From positions 1 through 64,000 of the IMG/VR virus record IMGVR_UViG_3300032086_003797: 64,000 nt of DNA. One strand, written 5' to 3'. The DNA comes from a virus. Below the pieces are notes generated by a model. That model was not told where the DNA came from. It ran no database searches and saw only the letters and a list, made by a program, of their open reading frames with translations. Shown piece by piece: positions 15,187-25,163 of the stretch. The stretch's first letter is position 1, and each line of letters begins with the position of its first letter. Made by a program: the position numbers and the translations under genes.

Positions 15187-15584
15187 TGGCTGACCAAAGA
15201 AGACCAGGCATAGGTAATGTAGGTTCATACCAAGTAGCAGGGCTACCTCACTTGACTGGGGCTCTGATGGAGCAAGGTGATCAACTACAGGTTAACTTCC
15301 CCTCAGTTACTAAAAACATTCAGATATTTGTAACTGGCTCCTCAGCAATCCGAGTAGCATTTGATGCTTTTACCGATGGTTCTGTAAATAGCTTCGGCAA
15401 CTTCCTCACCCTAGATCCGCTCGGCAACGCTGCAAGCGGTTCAGTTAGCTTAGATGTGAAGTGCAAAGAGATTCACTTTGCTTGCCCAAGTGCTCAATCA
15501 GGATTTCAGATGGTGTCATCACTTACAGGTATTGAACCTGCGATGATGTTTACCCTCTCGGGATCAGGCATTAACCTACCATAA
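15186..15584 (+). CDS. probable head decoration or minor structural protein
   Basis: 132 residues with a beta-rich composition (strands such as KNIQIFVTGSSAIRVAF, SGSVSLDVKCKEIHFAC, MMFTLSGSGI), consistent with a small capsid-surface or tail domain. I recognise no named family. It shares one base with the bS21-like gene and precedes a late-type element and the scaffold gene, which suggests virion function. Confidence 0.5.
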   Translation: MADQRRPGIGNVGSYQVAGLPHLTGALMEQGDQLQVNFPSVTKNIQIFVTGSSAIRVAFDAFTDGSVNSFGNFLTLDPLGNAASGSVSLDVKCKEIHFACPSAQSGFQMVSSLTGIEPAMMFTLSGSGINLP

Positions 15585-15616
15585 ACATATAAAAATAGCG
15601 TTTACTGATTTAGCAA

Positions 15617-15625
15617 CTATTTATT
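15617..15625 (+). promoter_or_regulatory. CTATTTAYT element (candidate late promoter), scaffold/capsid
   Basis: AACTATTTATT in the 86-nt gap before the scaffold ATG at 15671, with TTTACT 13 nt upstream. Position before scaffold and capsid genes fits late transcription. Confidence 0.5.
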
Positions 15626-15670
15626 ATTGATGCGCTTTCGCCGTGTCAAAATGTTTAATGGAGTAAAAAC

Positions 15671-16687
15671 ATGTCAAACCATATGTTAGAACAAGCTATT
15701 GTTGATGCAGAACAGCTAAGAGAAGCTGCCCTTAAGAGTGCTCAACAAGAAATAGTAGAGAAGTATTCAGAAGAAGTTAGGACCGCTGTGCAGCAGATCT
15801 TAGAAGAGCCCGAAGACATGGGTTTGGATATGGGTATGGAGCCAGAGGCTGAAGAAGAGTTTGCAGACGTAGAAATGTCACATATGGCAGATGATGATGC
15901 AATGATCGAAATACCGCTAGATCAACTAATCGCCCAAGCAGAGATGGAACCATCCGATGCAGATGATATGGTTGACAGAGAAGATCTGGATGTTGGTATA
16001 CCAGAGTTGGCAGACGAAGAAGAAGTTTCTACCGAGCCTGCTCCTGCCAACAGAAAAGATGATGAAGCAGAGGAACTAGACGAAGAGGTTGAGTTGAATG
16101 AAGAAGAGCTTCTTTCCACCCTCATGAATATAGTGAAGCAGGAATCTCTCGAAGTATCCGCCCCAGACTTCGCCATGGAAGAGATTACAAAAGATGAGCA
16201 AGAATCTGATGAGGAAGAAGCCGCAGAAATCAAAACGGCTGATAACTCCAGAGACGGGCAAGAAGAAGTTAAGGAAGAACTAGCTAAAAAGGATGCAGAG
16301 ATTCTAGACCTTAACGAATCAATTAACAAATTAAAGAATATATTAGCAGAGGCTAAAGAAGGGTTACAAAAACTTAATCTTTCAAATGCACGACTGCTTT
16401 ATACAAACAAGGTGCTTGGTGATACCTCCCTGAATGAGCGGCAAAAGAACAAAATTGCTGAAATGATCTCTGAGTCACGCACGGTTGATGAAGCGAAGAC
16501 GGTCTATGAGACCCTTCAAAAGACAATGGAGACGGGTCGTAAGGCTCCAAGCTCACAGTCATTGTCTGAGGCAGTTACAAGACGGTCATCTACAATAATC
16601 AGTTCTCGTAGAGAAGAAGTTTCGTCACCAAAACAAAATCCAGCGTTAAATCGTTGGGCGGTTTTAGCAGGTCTCAACAGAGACTAA
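15671..16687 (+). CDS. prohead scaffold protein, T4 gp22-like
   Basis: 338 residues, strongly acidic through the middle (Glu/Asp runs at about 40-190) with long helices at both ends; residues about 200-255 (EVKEELAKKDAEILDLNES) are likely coiled coil. This composition, and the place between protease and major capsid protein, fit the gp22 scaffold, degraded by the gp21 protease during maturation. Candidate cleavage sequences such as ISES near residue 265 are present. The end NRWAVLAGL resembles the conserved terminus of other scaffolds. Confidence 0.85.
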   Translation: MSNHMLEQAIVDAEQLREAALKSAQQEIVEKYSEEVRTAVQQILEEPEDMGLDMGMEPEAEEEFADVEMSHMADDDAMIEIPLDQLIAQAEMEPSDADDMVDREDLDVGIPELADEEEVSTEPAPANRKDDEAEELDEEVELNEEELLSTLMNIVKQESLEVSAPDFAMEEITKDEQESDEEEAAEIKTADNSRDGQEEVKEELAKKDAEILDLNESINKLKNILAEAKEGLQKLNLSNARLLYTNKVLGDTSLNERQKNKIAEMISESRTVDEAKTVYETLQKTMETGRKAPSSQSLSEAVTRRSSTIISSRREEVSSPKQNPALNRWAVLAGLNRD

Positions 16688-16711
16688 TTAACTTATTTAG
16701 GAGATAATAAA

Positions 16712-18523
16712 ATGAGCGTAATAGAAAAGCTTACAGAAGGCATTCGAGCACGTTCCTTAGCATCAGAAGGCGAAGCTCTTCTCACCAAGTGGGAAAAGAC
16801 TGGTCTTCTAGAAGGTCTAGCAGACGACACTGCCCGTAACGGCATGGCACGTTTGTTGGAGAACCAAGCTGCACAGCTACTTAAAGAAGCAAGCAGCATG
16901 GGCAACCAAGATGTTGAGGGATTTGCCGCAGTTGCATTCCCAATTGTACGTCGTGTATTCGGCGGGTTACTTGCACAGGACCTAGTTTCAGTGCAACCAA
17001 TGAGTCTACCAAGTGGTCTCATATTCTTCATGGACTTCGTATACAGCGGAGACCGTGGTGGTATCAGTGATAGCCAAGGCAAAGCAGCAGCAGGTGCTGT
17101 TGATGGCCAGTCCATCTACGGCGGTGGTCGTGTTGGTTCGGACCTCCGTCTAGGCGTTCAGCTTGCAGACGGTGCCACATCAGCAGGCGCTAACGACCCA
17201 TTGCTCGCAGAGCGTGGTCTTTATAACTTGAACAGTGGCTACTCAGCACCTACAGCATCACTCGCATCAGTCGATTGTGCCCTCATTGCTGTTGGTACCG
17301 CATCGAGTGATACCGTTGCAGCTACAGATATTGTATTCGTAGATTCCGCATACGGTTCCACCGCAGAGGACTTTAATAAGCTCCTCCGCTTTGATCCTGA
17401 TCTTTCAGGTTCGGTTGTTACAGTTTCATCGATTCTTGTCTCTGACTTGACTAACTTTGACACAAACAACCTCACAGCACTTGATCTTGCATTTGATCAT
17501 GGTACTCAGGTCCGACGCTTGACCCAGCTTGACCCACTAAGTGGTTCGACAGGTCTTATCGTCGTCGCTCGTACTACGGGTTCCGCAGATGGCGATGACG
17601 CTGCTGGCTTCCACGCCGAAGTTGACAGCATGGATCGTGGTGTTGCTGAAAACCGTGTTCCAGCCGCTACCTTTGCTGTCGTTGACAACATTGGTCAAGG
17701 CAGCGAAGCAGGTTCAGTCCTTGCTGCTAGCAGCGGATTGCCCTTTGAAAATGAAGCTGACATCCCAGAAATCGATCTTAAGATTGATTCCACGGCTGTT
17801 ACGGCTCAGACTCGTAAGCTCAAAGCCAAGTGGAGCCCAGAGCTTGCACAGGACTTGAATGCTTATCATAACCTCGACGCTGAAGTCGAGCTTACAAGTG
17901 TTCTTTCTGAGCACATTGGTTTGGAAATTGACCAAGAGATCCTTAAGGACCTCATCAACGGCGCAACTGCTGGTACTCGTTACTGGAGCCGCCGCCCAGG
18001 TCAATTCTTGAATCGTGAGACAGGCAAAGACATTACAACAAGTCTTGCCCCTGACTTTACAGGTACTGTTTCAGAATGGTATGAAACCCTCCTTGAGAAT
18101 ATCAATGATGTTTCATCTCTCATTCATCGTAAGACCCTCCGTGGTGGCGCTAACTTCATCGTTACATCACCAGAGGTTGCTGCTATTCTTGAGTTCACCA
18201 GTGGGTTCCGTGCGGACGTCGCTGGCGATTCAGAAGCTAACAGTGGTAACTGGGGTGCTTCCAAGGCTGGAACCATCAGTCGCAAGATGGACGTTATGGT
18301 AGATCCATACTTCCCACGCAACGTGGTTCTCGTTGGTCGCAAGGGCAATAGCTTCCTCGAAAGTGGCTATGTTTATGCTCCTTACGTCCCACTACAAGTC
18401 ACGCCTACCATCTTTGGTACCGAAGACTTCGTGCCCCGCAAGGGCGTGATGACTCGCTATGCTAAGAAGATGGTTCGCCCAGACATGTATGGTCTAGTTG
18501 TCTGCTTGCACCTAACTGACTGA
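16712..18523 (+). CDS. major capsid protein, T4 gp23-like
   Basis: 603 residues, HK97-type capsid subunit of the T4 branch. Residues about 76-105 (FPIVRRVFGGLL...VSVQPMSLPSG) align with the gp23 stretch MVRRAIPNLIAFDICGVQPMNSPTG. An L-K-E/A sequence at 57-60 lies where T4 gp23 is cut (after Glu65), so maturation probably removes the first 59 residues. The C-terminus (YVPLQVTPTIFGTEDFVPRKGVMTRY) is also typical. It is followed by a strong terminator, as expected for the most abundant virion protein. Confidence 0.95.
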   Translation: MSVIEKLTEGIRARSLASEGEALLTKWEKTGLLEGLADDTARNGMARLLENQAAQLLKEASSMGNQDVEGFAAVAFPIVRRVFGGLLAQDLVSVQPMSLPSGLIFFMDFVYSGDRGGISDSQGKAAAGAVDGQSIYGGGRVGSDLRLGVQLADGATSAGANDPLLAERGLYNLNSGYSAPTASLASVDCALIAVGTASSDTVAATDIVFVDSAYGSTAEDFNKLLRFDPDLSGSVVTVSSILVSDLTNFDTNNLTALDLAFDHGTQVRRLTQLDPLSGSTGLIVVARTTGSADGDDAAGFHAEVDSMDRGVAENRVPAATFAVVDNIGQGSEAGSVLAASSGLPFENEADIPEIDLKIDSTAVTAQTRKLKAKWSPELAQDLNAYHNLDAEVELTSVLSEHIGLEIDQEILKDLINGATAGTRYWSRRPGQFLNRETGKDITTSLAPDFTGTVSEWYETLLENINDVSSLIHRKTLRGGANFIVTSPEVAAILEFTSGFRADVAGDSEANSGNWGASKAGTISRKMDVMVDPYFPRNVVLVGRKGNSFLESGYVYAPYVPLQVTPTIFGTEDFVPRKGVMTRYAKKMVRPDMYGLVVCLHLTD

Positions 18524-18555
18524 TAGTCATTTAGTGCATAGCTAATACGGCATTA

Positions 18556-18582
18556 GCCGCCCTTCGGGGCGGCTTTTGTTTT
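18556..18582 (+). terminator. intrinsic terminator after the capsid gene
   Basis: GCCGCCC and GGGCGGC form a perfect 7-bp GC stem closed by a TTCG tetraloop, followed by TTTTGTTTT. It lies 33 nt after the capsid stop and separates capsid from neck genes. Confidence 0.92.
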
Positions 18583-18608
18583 ATCTGGGCAAAGACAAAA
18601 GTAACAAA

Positions 18609-18617
18609 CTATTTACT
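18609..18617 (+). promoter_or_regulatory. CTATTTAYT element (candidate late promoter), neck genes
   Basis: AACTATTTACT lies between the capsid terminator and the neck gene ATG at 18653. Because a terminator precedes it, a new promoter is needed here, which makes this one of the best-supported copies. Confidence 0.55.
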
Positions 18618-18652
18618 AACGGTTACTCCTGTCTTATTTGGAGGATTTGCGA

Positions 18653-19906
18653 ATGCCAACAGACCTTAGCCCGTCCAGCACTACTAGTGCTTTAGTATTG
18701 CCAGCTACTGGGACACATTCAGATGTTGCCAGTTCTTTGGCTTTTGGTATATACAGCACTGCGCCCTTTGTTAGCGGCGCTGTAGATCAAGTTTCCTATG
18801 TATATGGAAAGCTTGGTGGTAATGTTTTAGATATCGAGTTAGAGACAACAAATGTATATAAAGCTTATGAAGAAGCGTGCCTAGAATATTCTTACATTGT
18901 TAACACGCATCAGGCAAAAAATGTTCTATCTGATATGATGGGCGGCGCAACAGGATCATTCAATCAGGATGGTGAATTTTCTGCTTACAGGTCTGATACG
19001 GAATTGAAACCAAACTTAAGATTTACTAAACTAACTTTAGAATATGCTCGCCATGTGGCGTCATCAGTGGCTTCACAGATTGGTCTAGGGCAAAATGAAA
19101 GAATATATTCGGCATCTTTTGCTAGAGTCAACGACCAGCAAGATTATGATTTACAGGCTATTATATACAGCGCCTCGCTAGAAGCAGGCTCTCCGTTTTC
19201 AGGAGCGATCGGCAACGATAGAATACTAATAGAGAAAGTGTATTATAAAACACCAGCATCATCATGGCGCTTCTTCGGCGGCGGAACTCATGGTATGGTT
19301 GGTAATCTATCATCTTATGGCATGTATGCAGATGATAGTACCTTCGAGCTAATACCAGTATGGCAACATGAGCTACAAGCTAGTGCTTATGAAAATAATA
19401 TAAAGATGAGATCATCGCACTATTCTTATGAGTTAGTGAATAATAGACTAAGAGTGTTTCCCATCCCTTCATCAGATGCACCGCTTAACTTTTATGTTAA
19501 GTTTAGAGTTTCTAATAAAGAAGCCTACGATGAAGAAAGTGATCGCAAGTATGGCTCGGAAGGCATCAATAATATGAATACCCTTCCGTTTCCAAATGTG
19601 CCGTATATAAACATCAACAGTATCGGCAAGCAGTGGATTAGGCGTTTTGCATTAGCTCTCTGCAAGGAGACGCTAGGTCAAATACGTTCCAAGCTCGGAT
19701 CGATTCCAATTCCAGGCAATGATGTTCAGTTGAATGGTAGCGCCCTAATCTCTGAGGGTAAAGAAGAACAAACTGCTTTACGAGATGAACTCAAGGCTGT
19801 GCTGGATGAGTTGACTTACGGTAAGTTAGCCGAAGGCGATACTGCCCTTATGGATAACGTCAACACAACACTTCAGAAGGTCCCCTATGGGATCTATGTA
19901 GGGTGA
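18653..19906 (+). CDS. neck protein, T4 gp13-like
   Basis: 417 residues from ATG 18653 (GGAGG upstream); an in-frame TTG at 18638 lies upstream but is less likely. The C-terminal part (KQWIRRFALALCKETLGQIR, then SIPIPGNDVQLNGSALISEG) matches the gp13-type neck pattern of T4-like phages. gp13 and gp14 form the collar that closes the portal after packaging. It is followed by gp14-like and gp15-like genes in the expected order. N-terminal homology is weaker. Confidence 0.7.
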   Translation: MPTDLSPSSTTSALVLPATGTHSDVASSLAFGIYSTAPFVSGAVDQVSYVYGKLGGNVLDIELETTNVYKAYEEACLEYSYIVNTHQAKNVLSDMMGGATGSFNQDGEFSAYRSDTELKPNLRFTKLTLEYARHVASSVASQIGLGQNERIYSASFARVNDQQDYDLQAIIYSASLEAGSPFSGAIGNDRILIEKVYYKTPASSWRFFGGGTHGMVGNLSSYGMYADDSTFELIPVWQHELQASAYENNIKMRSSHYSYELVNNRLRVFPIPSSDAPLNFYVKFRVSNKEAYDEESDRKYGSEGINNMNTLPFPNVPYININSIGKQWIRRFALALCKETLGQIRSKLGSIPIPGNDVQLNGSALISEGKEEQTALRDELKAVLDELTYGKLAEGDTALMDNVNTTLQKVPYGIYVG

Positions 19907-19911
19907 TATAG

Positions 19912-20412
19912 ATGGCAAATGAATGGAGCCAGCCAGGAGCGCCCCCAGGACCACTGTTTGTTGGTAAGAAGGAAAGGGACTTTGCTAAGCAAATAACGGA
20001 TGAGATAGTCGAAAAGATTGTCGGGCAGAGAATATTATATTTTTCTATCGATATGGAAACCACCAACTTTCATCCTTTGTATGGCGAGGCAATTAGCAAA
20101 GTGTTCCTCCCGCCAGTACATGTACATGTTTTGGTTGAGTATGAAGGTTCCACCACAACGTCAGAACAATTCGGTGTTGACAAACTTGACACAGCTAAGA
20201 TACACTTTCATAACAGGCGACTGACAGAAGATCAAGATTTGTTTGTGCGTGTTGGGGATTATATCCAGTATGACAATAAAAACTATGAAATAGTAGAACT
20301 TGCTTCGCCAAGATATATTTACGGACAAGATGCTGGCTTAGACGGGCACAAGGTTGAGGTTATTGCATCCGTAAGAAAAGCAAGAGCAGGACTATTTGAG
20401 GGTATGCCATAA
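19912..20412 (+). CDS. neck protein, T4 gp14-like
   Basis: 166 residues. VGKKERDFAKQITDEIVEKI, later YFSIDMETTNFHPLYGEA, and a C-terminal beta segment (VRVGDYIQYDNKNYEIVELA) fit the head-closure proteins found between gp13 and gp15 in T4-like phages. It probably joins gp13 in the neck. Assignment rests on order and pattern. Stop and next start overlap as TAATG. Confidence 0.65.
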   Translation: MANEWSQPGAPPGPLFVGKKERDFAKQITDEIVEKIVGQRILYFSIDMETTNFHPLYGEAISKVFLPPVHVHVLVEYEGSTTTSEQFGVDKLDTAKIHFHNRRLTEDQDLFVRVGDYIQYDNKNYEIVELASPRYIYGQDAGLDGHKVEVIASVRKARAGLFEGMP

Positions 20413-21293
20413 TGCCGAAAAGAACTAAGACAAATGAAATAACTGAAACTTCAATACCTATTCGTCCGTCAACGCTAGAGACAATAGACTTTGCTATTTT
20501 CAATTATATAAAAGAAAATCTAAATATACACGTTGATACTAACGATGGCTACAAGAGAGTACCAGTCATCTTTCAGACTCAAGAGAGACCAGTGATGGTC
20601 AAGAAGAGTCCAGATCTTCGTGAAGCAGGCTTTGGTGCCCATGATTCACTGATATATCCTCTTATATCAATTCAGAGAACTTCTGTCAACAAGGATGTGA
20701 CAAGAAGAGGGAAATATTATTCTCCTTTGCCGCAAAATGCAGACGGCTCGATGGGTAGAATAGAGATAGCAAGAACGGTCAACCAACTCAAGACTAGAGA
20801 TAGGGCTAACGCAGACTCCGTAAGGCGCTCTGCGAGCGGAACCGATGCAAATAAAAAGACATTCCCCAGGGAAAGCACAAGGGTAGTGTACGATGTCTAC
20901 ACCATACCAGCACCAGTTTATCTCGACATAGGATATCAGATCAGCATGAGGTCAGAATATATTCAACAGATGAATGAAATGTCTACTCACTTCATGCTCT
21001 CAGGCGGAGCTAGAAATTATTTTATTCTAGAACATGAAGGTCACCGCTATGAGGCTTTTGTGCAGTCTGATTTTACGCAAGAGAACAACGCAGCTTCTTT
21101 AGGGACAGACGAAAGAATGTTTACAAGCAACATTACTATCCAAGTGTTGGGCTATATCCTAGACCAAGAGAAAATAGAGTCAGCTATCAAAGTTACACAA
21201 AGCCCCGCAGAGATTATCATTGGTCGTGAGCGAGCAGTATTATCAGACGAAATACCATTTCATCTTGACATCGATAATAAAATCAGAAGATAA
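20412..21293 (+). CDS. tail terminator/sheath stabiliser, T4 gp15-like
   Basis: 293 residues. YKRVPVIFQTQERPVMVKK, LIYPLISIQRTSVNKD, then VYDVYTIPAPVYLDIGYQIS and MRSEYIQQMNEM follow the gp15 plan, where a hexamer caps the tail tube and sheath and joins them to the neck. T4 gp15 has RVPITYASKEHFM at the equivalent place. A low-complexity insert lies at about 120-155. Order (neck, gp15, sheath, tube) supports the call. Confidence 0.75.
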   Translation: MPKRTKTNEITETSIPIRPSTLETIDFAIFNYIKENLNIHVDTNDGYKRVPVIFQTQERPVMVKKSPDLREAGFGAHDSLIYPLISIQRTSVNKDVTRRGKYYSPLPQNADGSMGRIEIARTVNQLKTRDRANADSVRRSASGTDANKKTFPRESTRVVYDVYTIPAPVYLDIGYQISMRSEYIQQMNEMSTHFMLSGGARNYFILEHEGHRYEAFVQSDFTQENNAASLGTDERMFTSNITIQVLGYILDQEKIESAIKVTQSPAEIIIGRERAVLSDEIPFHLDIDNKIRR

Positions 21294-21329
21294 AAAATCC
21301 TACCCTGAGCATTTTGCCATATCGCCACA

Positions 21330-21338
21330 CTATTTACA
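21330..21338 (+). promoter_or_regulatory. CTATTTAYA element (candidate late promoter), tail sheath
   Basis: CACTATTTACA in the 107-nt gap before the sheath ATG at 21401. The distance to the start (71 nt) is longer than for the other copies. Confidence 0.4.
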
Positions 21339-21400
21339 TTGTATTGTAATGCATTTACAATTACTGCATATACGTTGAAACTACGAGGAGAATGATATAA

Positions 21401-24400
21401 ATGTCAGAACGCAAATTCAAGTTTATTTCACCAGGAGTCTTTACTAGTGAAATAGATAACAGCCAACTCCCTAAGGTACCCGATCCAATCGGTCCAGTTA
21501 TTATAGGTCGAACCCGCAAAGGTCCTGCTTTTAGACCAACTACAGTTAACTCTTTTGAAGAATTCATCCAAGTCTTTGGTGATCCTGTAGCAGGTGGCAA
21601 AGGCGGAGATGTTTGGCGAGACGGTAATGAACTTGCCCCAACTTATGCTAGCTTTGCAGCACAGGCTTGGTTAAAGAACAGTAACGCTGTAACAGTCGTC
21701 CGCCTTTTGGGACAACAACACCCAGACGTCAGCGATGGCGCTGCTAACGCAGGTGCTGCTGGTTATGAATTTGATGGCATTGATGATAGCAACTCCTCGC
21801 AAGGCGCATACGGTCTCTTTGTATGGCCATCAGGAAGTGCTGCATCAAACGGCTACACTATCTCTGGTACTCTAGCAGCCGTCTTCTATGTTGAAGAGGG
21901 TAGAGTTATTCTCAGTGGTACGAATGCTCGTGGCGCAATGACCGCTTCTGGTTGCCAATTGTTTAAGTCAGACGCTAATGGTGAGTTCGTAGCTCAGATC
22001 CATGGTGCTTCTAACTTGAATGAGCACAATCCATCAGAGCGAGTAACATTCAACTTCGATCCAGCAAGTGATCGATTCATCAGAAAAGTATTCAACACGA
22101 ATCCAACCTTGGTTAATGATGACGTTTCTACTGCTACACTAGCAGATGGAACCAATCGTGTCAACTATGTTCTTGGTGAATCATTTGAAAGAAAGGTCTT
22201 GAAAGGCAGCGCCTTCCGAGAGTTATTTGTTGACGGTGCGGCATATACAGGCGACGTAATGTTCGGTGCTATTATGCCCTTGCAAAACCCACAAACTCCC
22301 GCTGAAGAGCACGGCGACTTCAAGTTCTCTGCTACTAAGGCTACTACGGGTTGGTTCATATCTCAGGATATGACAGACTCCTCAGGCTCTTATGCAGCCG
22401 AGAACCAGCAACGGTTGTTCCGCTTGGAAGCCCGTGACGTTGGTGAACAAGTACAAAAAAGTATTAAGCTATCGATTCAAAATGTCAAAGCTTCGACCAC
22501 AAACGCTGATCCATACGGAACGTTTGATGTTGTAGTTCGTGACATTCGTGATACCGATAATAGGCAAAGAGTCCTAGAAAGATTCACCGCTTGTAATCTA
22601 AACCCAGCATCACCAGATTATATTGCTAATCGAATTGGTGATCAACATGATGTTTATGATTCGGCTGAGAAGCGCAACCGCCGATATGGTGAGTATGCTA
22701 ACCGCTCTGATTATGTTAGAGTAGTGATGAACGGTGATGTAGAACGTGGCGCAACTGATCCACGCCTATTGCCATTCGGCTTCTTCGGTCCAACCAAGTA
22801 TCGTGATGTTGACATCGTTAGTGGCTCAACTTCGCTTCATGCTTATGGTAAGGGTCAAGGCGGCACCGCAGGCGGCGGCAGCGTCCATAGTATGCTTGAC
22901 GGCGGTGGCGCTGGCTTCGGTACATTGGTGAGTCATGCTACAGCGGGCATTATGCCCACAGACACCCAAATCTTGGATATGGGTAAGGCTAACATGACTG
23001 CCAGTATCCGATTCCCAGAGCTTCCATTGGTTGTTAGTTCATCCTATGGTTCACCTAACTCTAAAGAAGTAACACACTTTGGTGTGTACACAGGGCAGTC
23101 GATTGCAAACAATCGTTACAACCCAGAGCTTGCAGACATCGTTCGCAGCTTGAGTGTTAACTTCAAGGACTACACTGCGGAGGCATCGTTGGATTTGGCA
23201 CAAGTCAATGCCGACACAGCAGCAACCCCCGATGTCCCAGTTCGCCAGGCAGACACAAGTACAGCAGGATCATCTGCTAGACAACACTCATTCGTGTTCT
23301 CACTTGATAATGTCGGACCAGTTCCAGGCAAAGCCAGCGAAGCCAAGCACTACTATGGTCTAAGAAAGGCTGGTTTCTCATACACCGCAGGTGCCGCTCA
23401 TGGCGCTACAGGTGCTCGTGAAGCTTCCTTTACAACAGGTTCATACCAAAAGATTTTGGACGCAGGTTATAATAACTTTACAACCGTGCTGCATGGTGGG
23501 CATGACGGTCTAAACATCAAAGAGTCAGAACCTTTCAATAACACCAGACTTGGTACTGATGAGACGGCAGCCTATGCTCTACACTCAGTGGTCAGAGCAC
23601 TTGATCTTGTTCGAGATCCTGAAGATGTTCAGTCTAACTTGTTGTCTGTCCCAGGCATTACCTCAACCATAGTCACCGATAAGATGCTAGAAGTAGCAGA
23701 AGATCGTGGGGATATGCTTGCAGTTATTGACTTGGGGAGCGTGTTCACACCTTCAACAGAGAATACAAGCAACTACCAGACTCGTGCTGGTAACACCGTG
23801 AAAACTGCTGTTGATGCTCTTACAAACCGTGAGATCAACACTAGCTACGGTGCTGCATACTACCCATGGGTTCGTGCCCGTGACACCCTAACTGGCAAGC
23901 TACTATGGCTACCACCTTCGATTCCTGCACTGGGCGCAATGTCCTTTACAGACCGAGTTGGTGCCCCATGGTTCGCCCCAGCAGGTCTAGCTCGTGGCGG
24001 TCTTTCTGACGGCGCAGGTGGTCTACCAATCATCGACGTTACCAAGAAGCTCACCTCGAAAGATCGTGATGATCTATACGCAGCAGGCATTAACCCAATC
24101 GCCAAGTTCCCAGCAGAGGGTATTGTGATCTTCGGGCAGAAGACACTACAGACTACCCCATCGGCACTTGATCGTGTTAACGTCCGTCGCCTAATGATCT
24201 TCATCAAACGTGAAATAAGCCGTGTAGCTGCTAGAGTAGTCTTTGCACAAAACACCAGAGAAACTTGGAATAGATTCTTGGGTGAAGCAGAGCCTATCCT
24301 CAGAAACGTCAAGGCACAGTTTGGTCTAGAAGACTTCAGACTTATTTTGGATGAATCAACAACAACTCCAGATCTGATTGACAGAAACATCATTTATGCT

Positions 24401-24487
24401 AAGGTGCTTCTCAAACCAACCAGGACTGCCGAGTTCTTCGCAATCGACTTCAGTATCGCAAGATCTGGCGCATCGTTTGCAGATTAA
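21401..24487 (+). CDS. tail sheath protein, T4 gp18-like
   Basis: 1028 residues, contractile sheath subunit. The N-terminus FISPGVFTSEIDNSQLP and IGPVIIGRTRKGPAF are typical, as is the C-terminal domain (VNVRRLMIFIKREISRVAARVVF, about 925-950, through RTAEFFAIDFSI). T4 gp18 has 659 residues; the extra length is in the middle and probably forms surface-exposed insertion domains. It is preceded by a late-type element and followed by the tube gene. Confidence 0.95.
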   Translation: MSERKFKFISPGVFTSEIDNSQLPKVPDPIGPVIIGRTRKGPAFRPTTVNSFEEFIQVFGDPVAGGKGGDVWRDGNELAPTYASFAAQAWLKNSNAVTVVRLLGQQHPDVSDGAANAGAAGYEFDGIDDSNSSQGAYGLFVWPSGSAASNGYTISGTLAAVFYVEEGRVILSGTNARGAMTASGCQLFKSDANGEFVAQIHGASNLNEHNPSERVTFNFDPASDRFIRKVFNTNPTLVNDDVSTATLADGTNRVNYVLGESFERKVLKGSAFRELFVDGAAYTGDVMFGAIMPLQNPQTPAEEHGDFKFSATKATTGWFISQDMTDSSGSYAAENQQRLFRLEARDVGEQVQKSIKLSIQNVKASTTNADPYGTFDVVVRDIRDTDNRQRVLERFTACNLNPASPDYIANRIGDQHDVYDSAEKRNRRYGEYANRSDYVRVVMNGDVERGATDPRLLPFGFFGPTKYRDVDIVSGSTSLHAYGKGQGGTAGGGSVHSMLDGGGAGFGTLVSHATAGIMPTDTQILDMGKANMTASIRFPELPLVVSSSYGSPNSKEVTHFGVYTGQSIANNRYNPELADIVRSLSVNFKDYTAEASLDLAQVNADTAATPDVPVRQADTSTAGSSARQHSFVFSLDNVGPVPGKASEAKHYYGLRKAGFSYTAGAAHGATGAREASFTTGSYQKILDAGYNNFTTVLHGGHDGLNIKESEPFNNTRLGTDETAAYALHSVVRALDLVRDPEDVQSNLLSVPGITSTIVTDKMLEVAEDRGDMLAVIDLGSVFTPSTENTSNYQTRAGNTVKTAVDALTNREINTSYGAAYYPWVRARDTLTGKLLWLPPSIPALGAMSFTDRVGAPWFAPAGLARGGLSDGAGGLPIIDVTKKLTSKDRDDLYAAGINPIAKFPAEGIVIFGQKTLQTTPSALDRVNVRRLMIFIKREISRVAARVVFAQNTRETWNRFLGEAEPILRNVKAQFGLEDFRLILDESTTTPDLIDRNIIYAKVLLKPTRTAEFFAIDFSIARSGASFAD

Positions 24488-24526
24488 TCTAAGGTGAGTT
24501 CTATATATTACGAGGAGAAAATATAA

Positions 24527-25108
24527 ATGGCTGAGATATTCTGGAGTGCTCAAAACTCTGATCCAAAAAGAAAGTTTAGATTTCAATTGCTGGTTGATAA
24601 TATCCCTGTATGGGTTGTCAAAACTGTACAGAAACCAGCAGTGACTGTGAACCCAGTTGTTCACCAGTACCTTAATCATGAGTTCAGGTACCCAGGACGT
24701 GTGACGTGGGATTCCCCAATCAATGTTACCTTGGTTGATCCTCTTGATCCAGATCTTGCCAGAACGACTTTGAACATGATTCGCAATGCTGGCTATCGTT
24801 ATCCTCTAGATCCTAACCAGGCTAAGACAACGATGACCAAGGCAGATGCCACTAAGGCATTGGGTCGTGTTGCCATTCAGCAGATTGATGGTGAAGGCAA
24901 TCCAGTCGAAGAATGGGTCCTTAGAAATGCATTTGTATCTAAGGTCACATATGGCGACTTGGATTACACCTCTGATGATATGAGTGAGATCACTCTAGAG
25001 ATCACTTATGATTGGGCAGAGCTTCAGGTCTCACACGCCCCAGCTAATGGTTACAGCATAGACTCAGATCTACAGCAAGCCGACGCTGATGGTGTTGTCA
25101 AAAGCTAA
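24527..25108 (+). CDS. tail tube protein, T4 gp19-like
   Basis: 193 residues, tube subunit inside the sheath. RKFRFQLLVDNIPVWVVKTVQ, then VNPVVHQYLNHEFRYPGRV and WDSPINVTLVDPLDPD match the gp19 pattern closely. A short beta-rich domain with a central loop is expected. GAGGAGA precedes the ATG. Sheath then tube is the standard T4-like order. Confidence 0.93.
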   Translation: MAEIFWSAQNSDPKRKFRFQLLVDNIPVWVVKTVQKPAVTVNPVVHQYLNHEFRYPGRVTWDSPINVTLVDPLDPDLARTTLNMIRNAGYRYPLDPNQAKTTMTKADATKALGRVAIQQIDGEGNPVEEWVLRNAFVSKVTYGDLDYTSDDMSEITLEITYDWAELQVSHAPANGYSIDSDLQQADADGVVKS

Positions 25109-25154
25109 GTCTAGTATTATAAAGAGCTAAACAAAAATAAAATGTTGTGGTAAT

Positions 25155-25163
25155 CTATTTACT
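25155..25163 (+). promoter_or_regulatory. CTATTTAYT element (candidate late promoter), baseplate genes
   Basis: ATCTATTTACT, 29 nt upstream of ATG 25184, in the 75-nt gap after the tube gene. Confidence 0.5.

Noticed and set aside
15922-16329. 135-residue minus-strand ORF in the scaffold gene
   Set aside because: Ser-rich antisense shadow of the acidic scaffold sequence.
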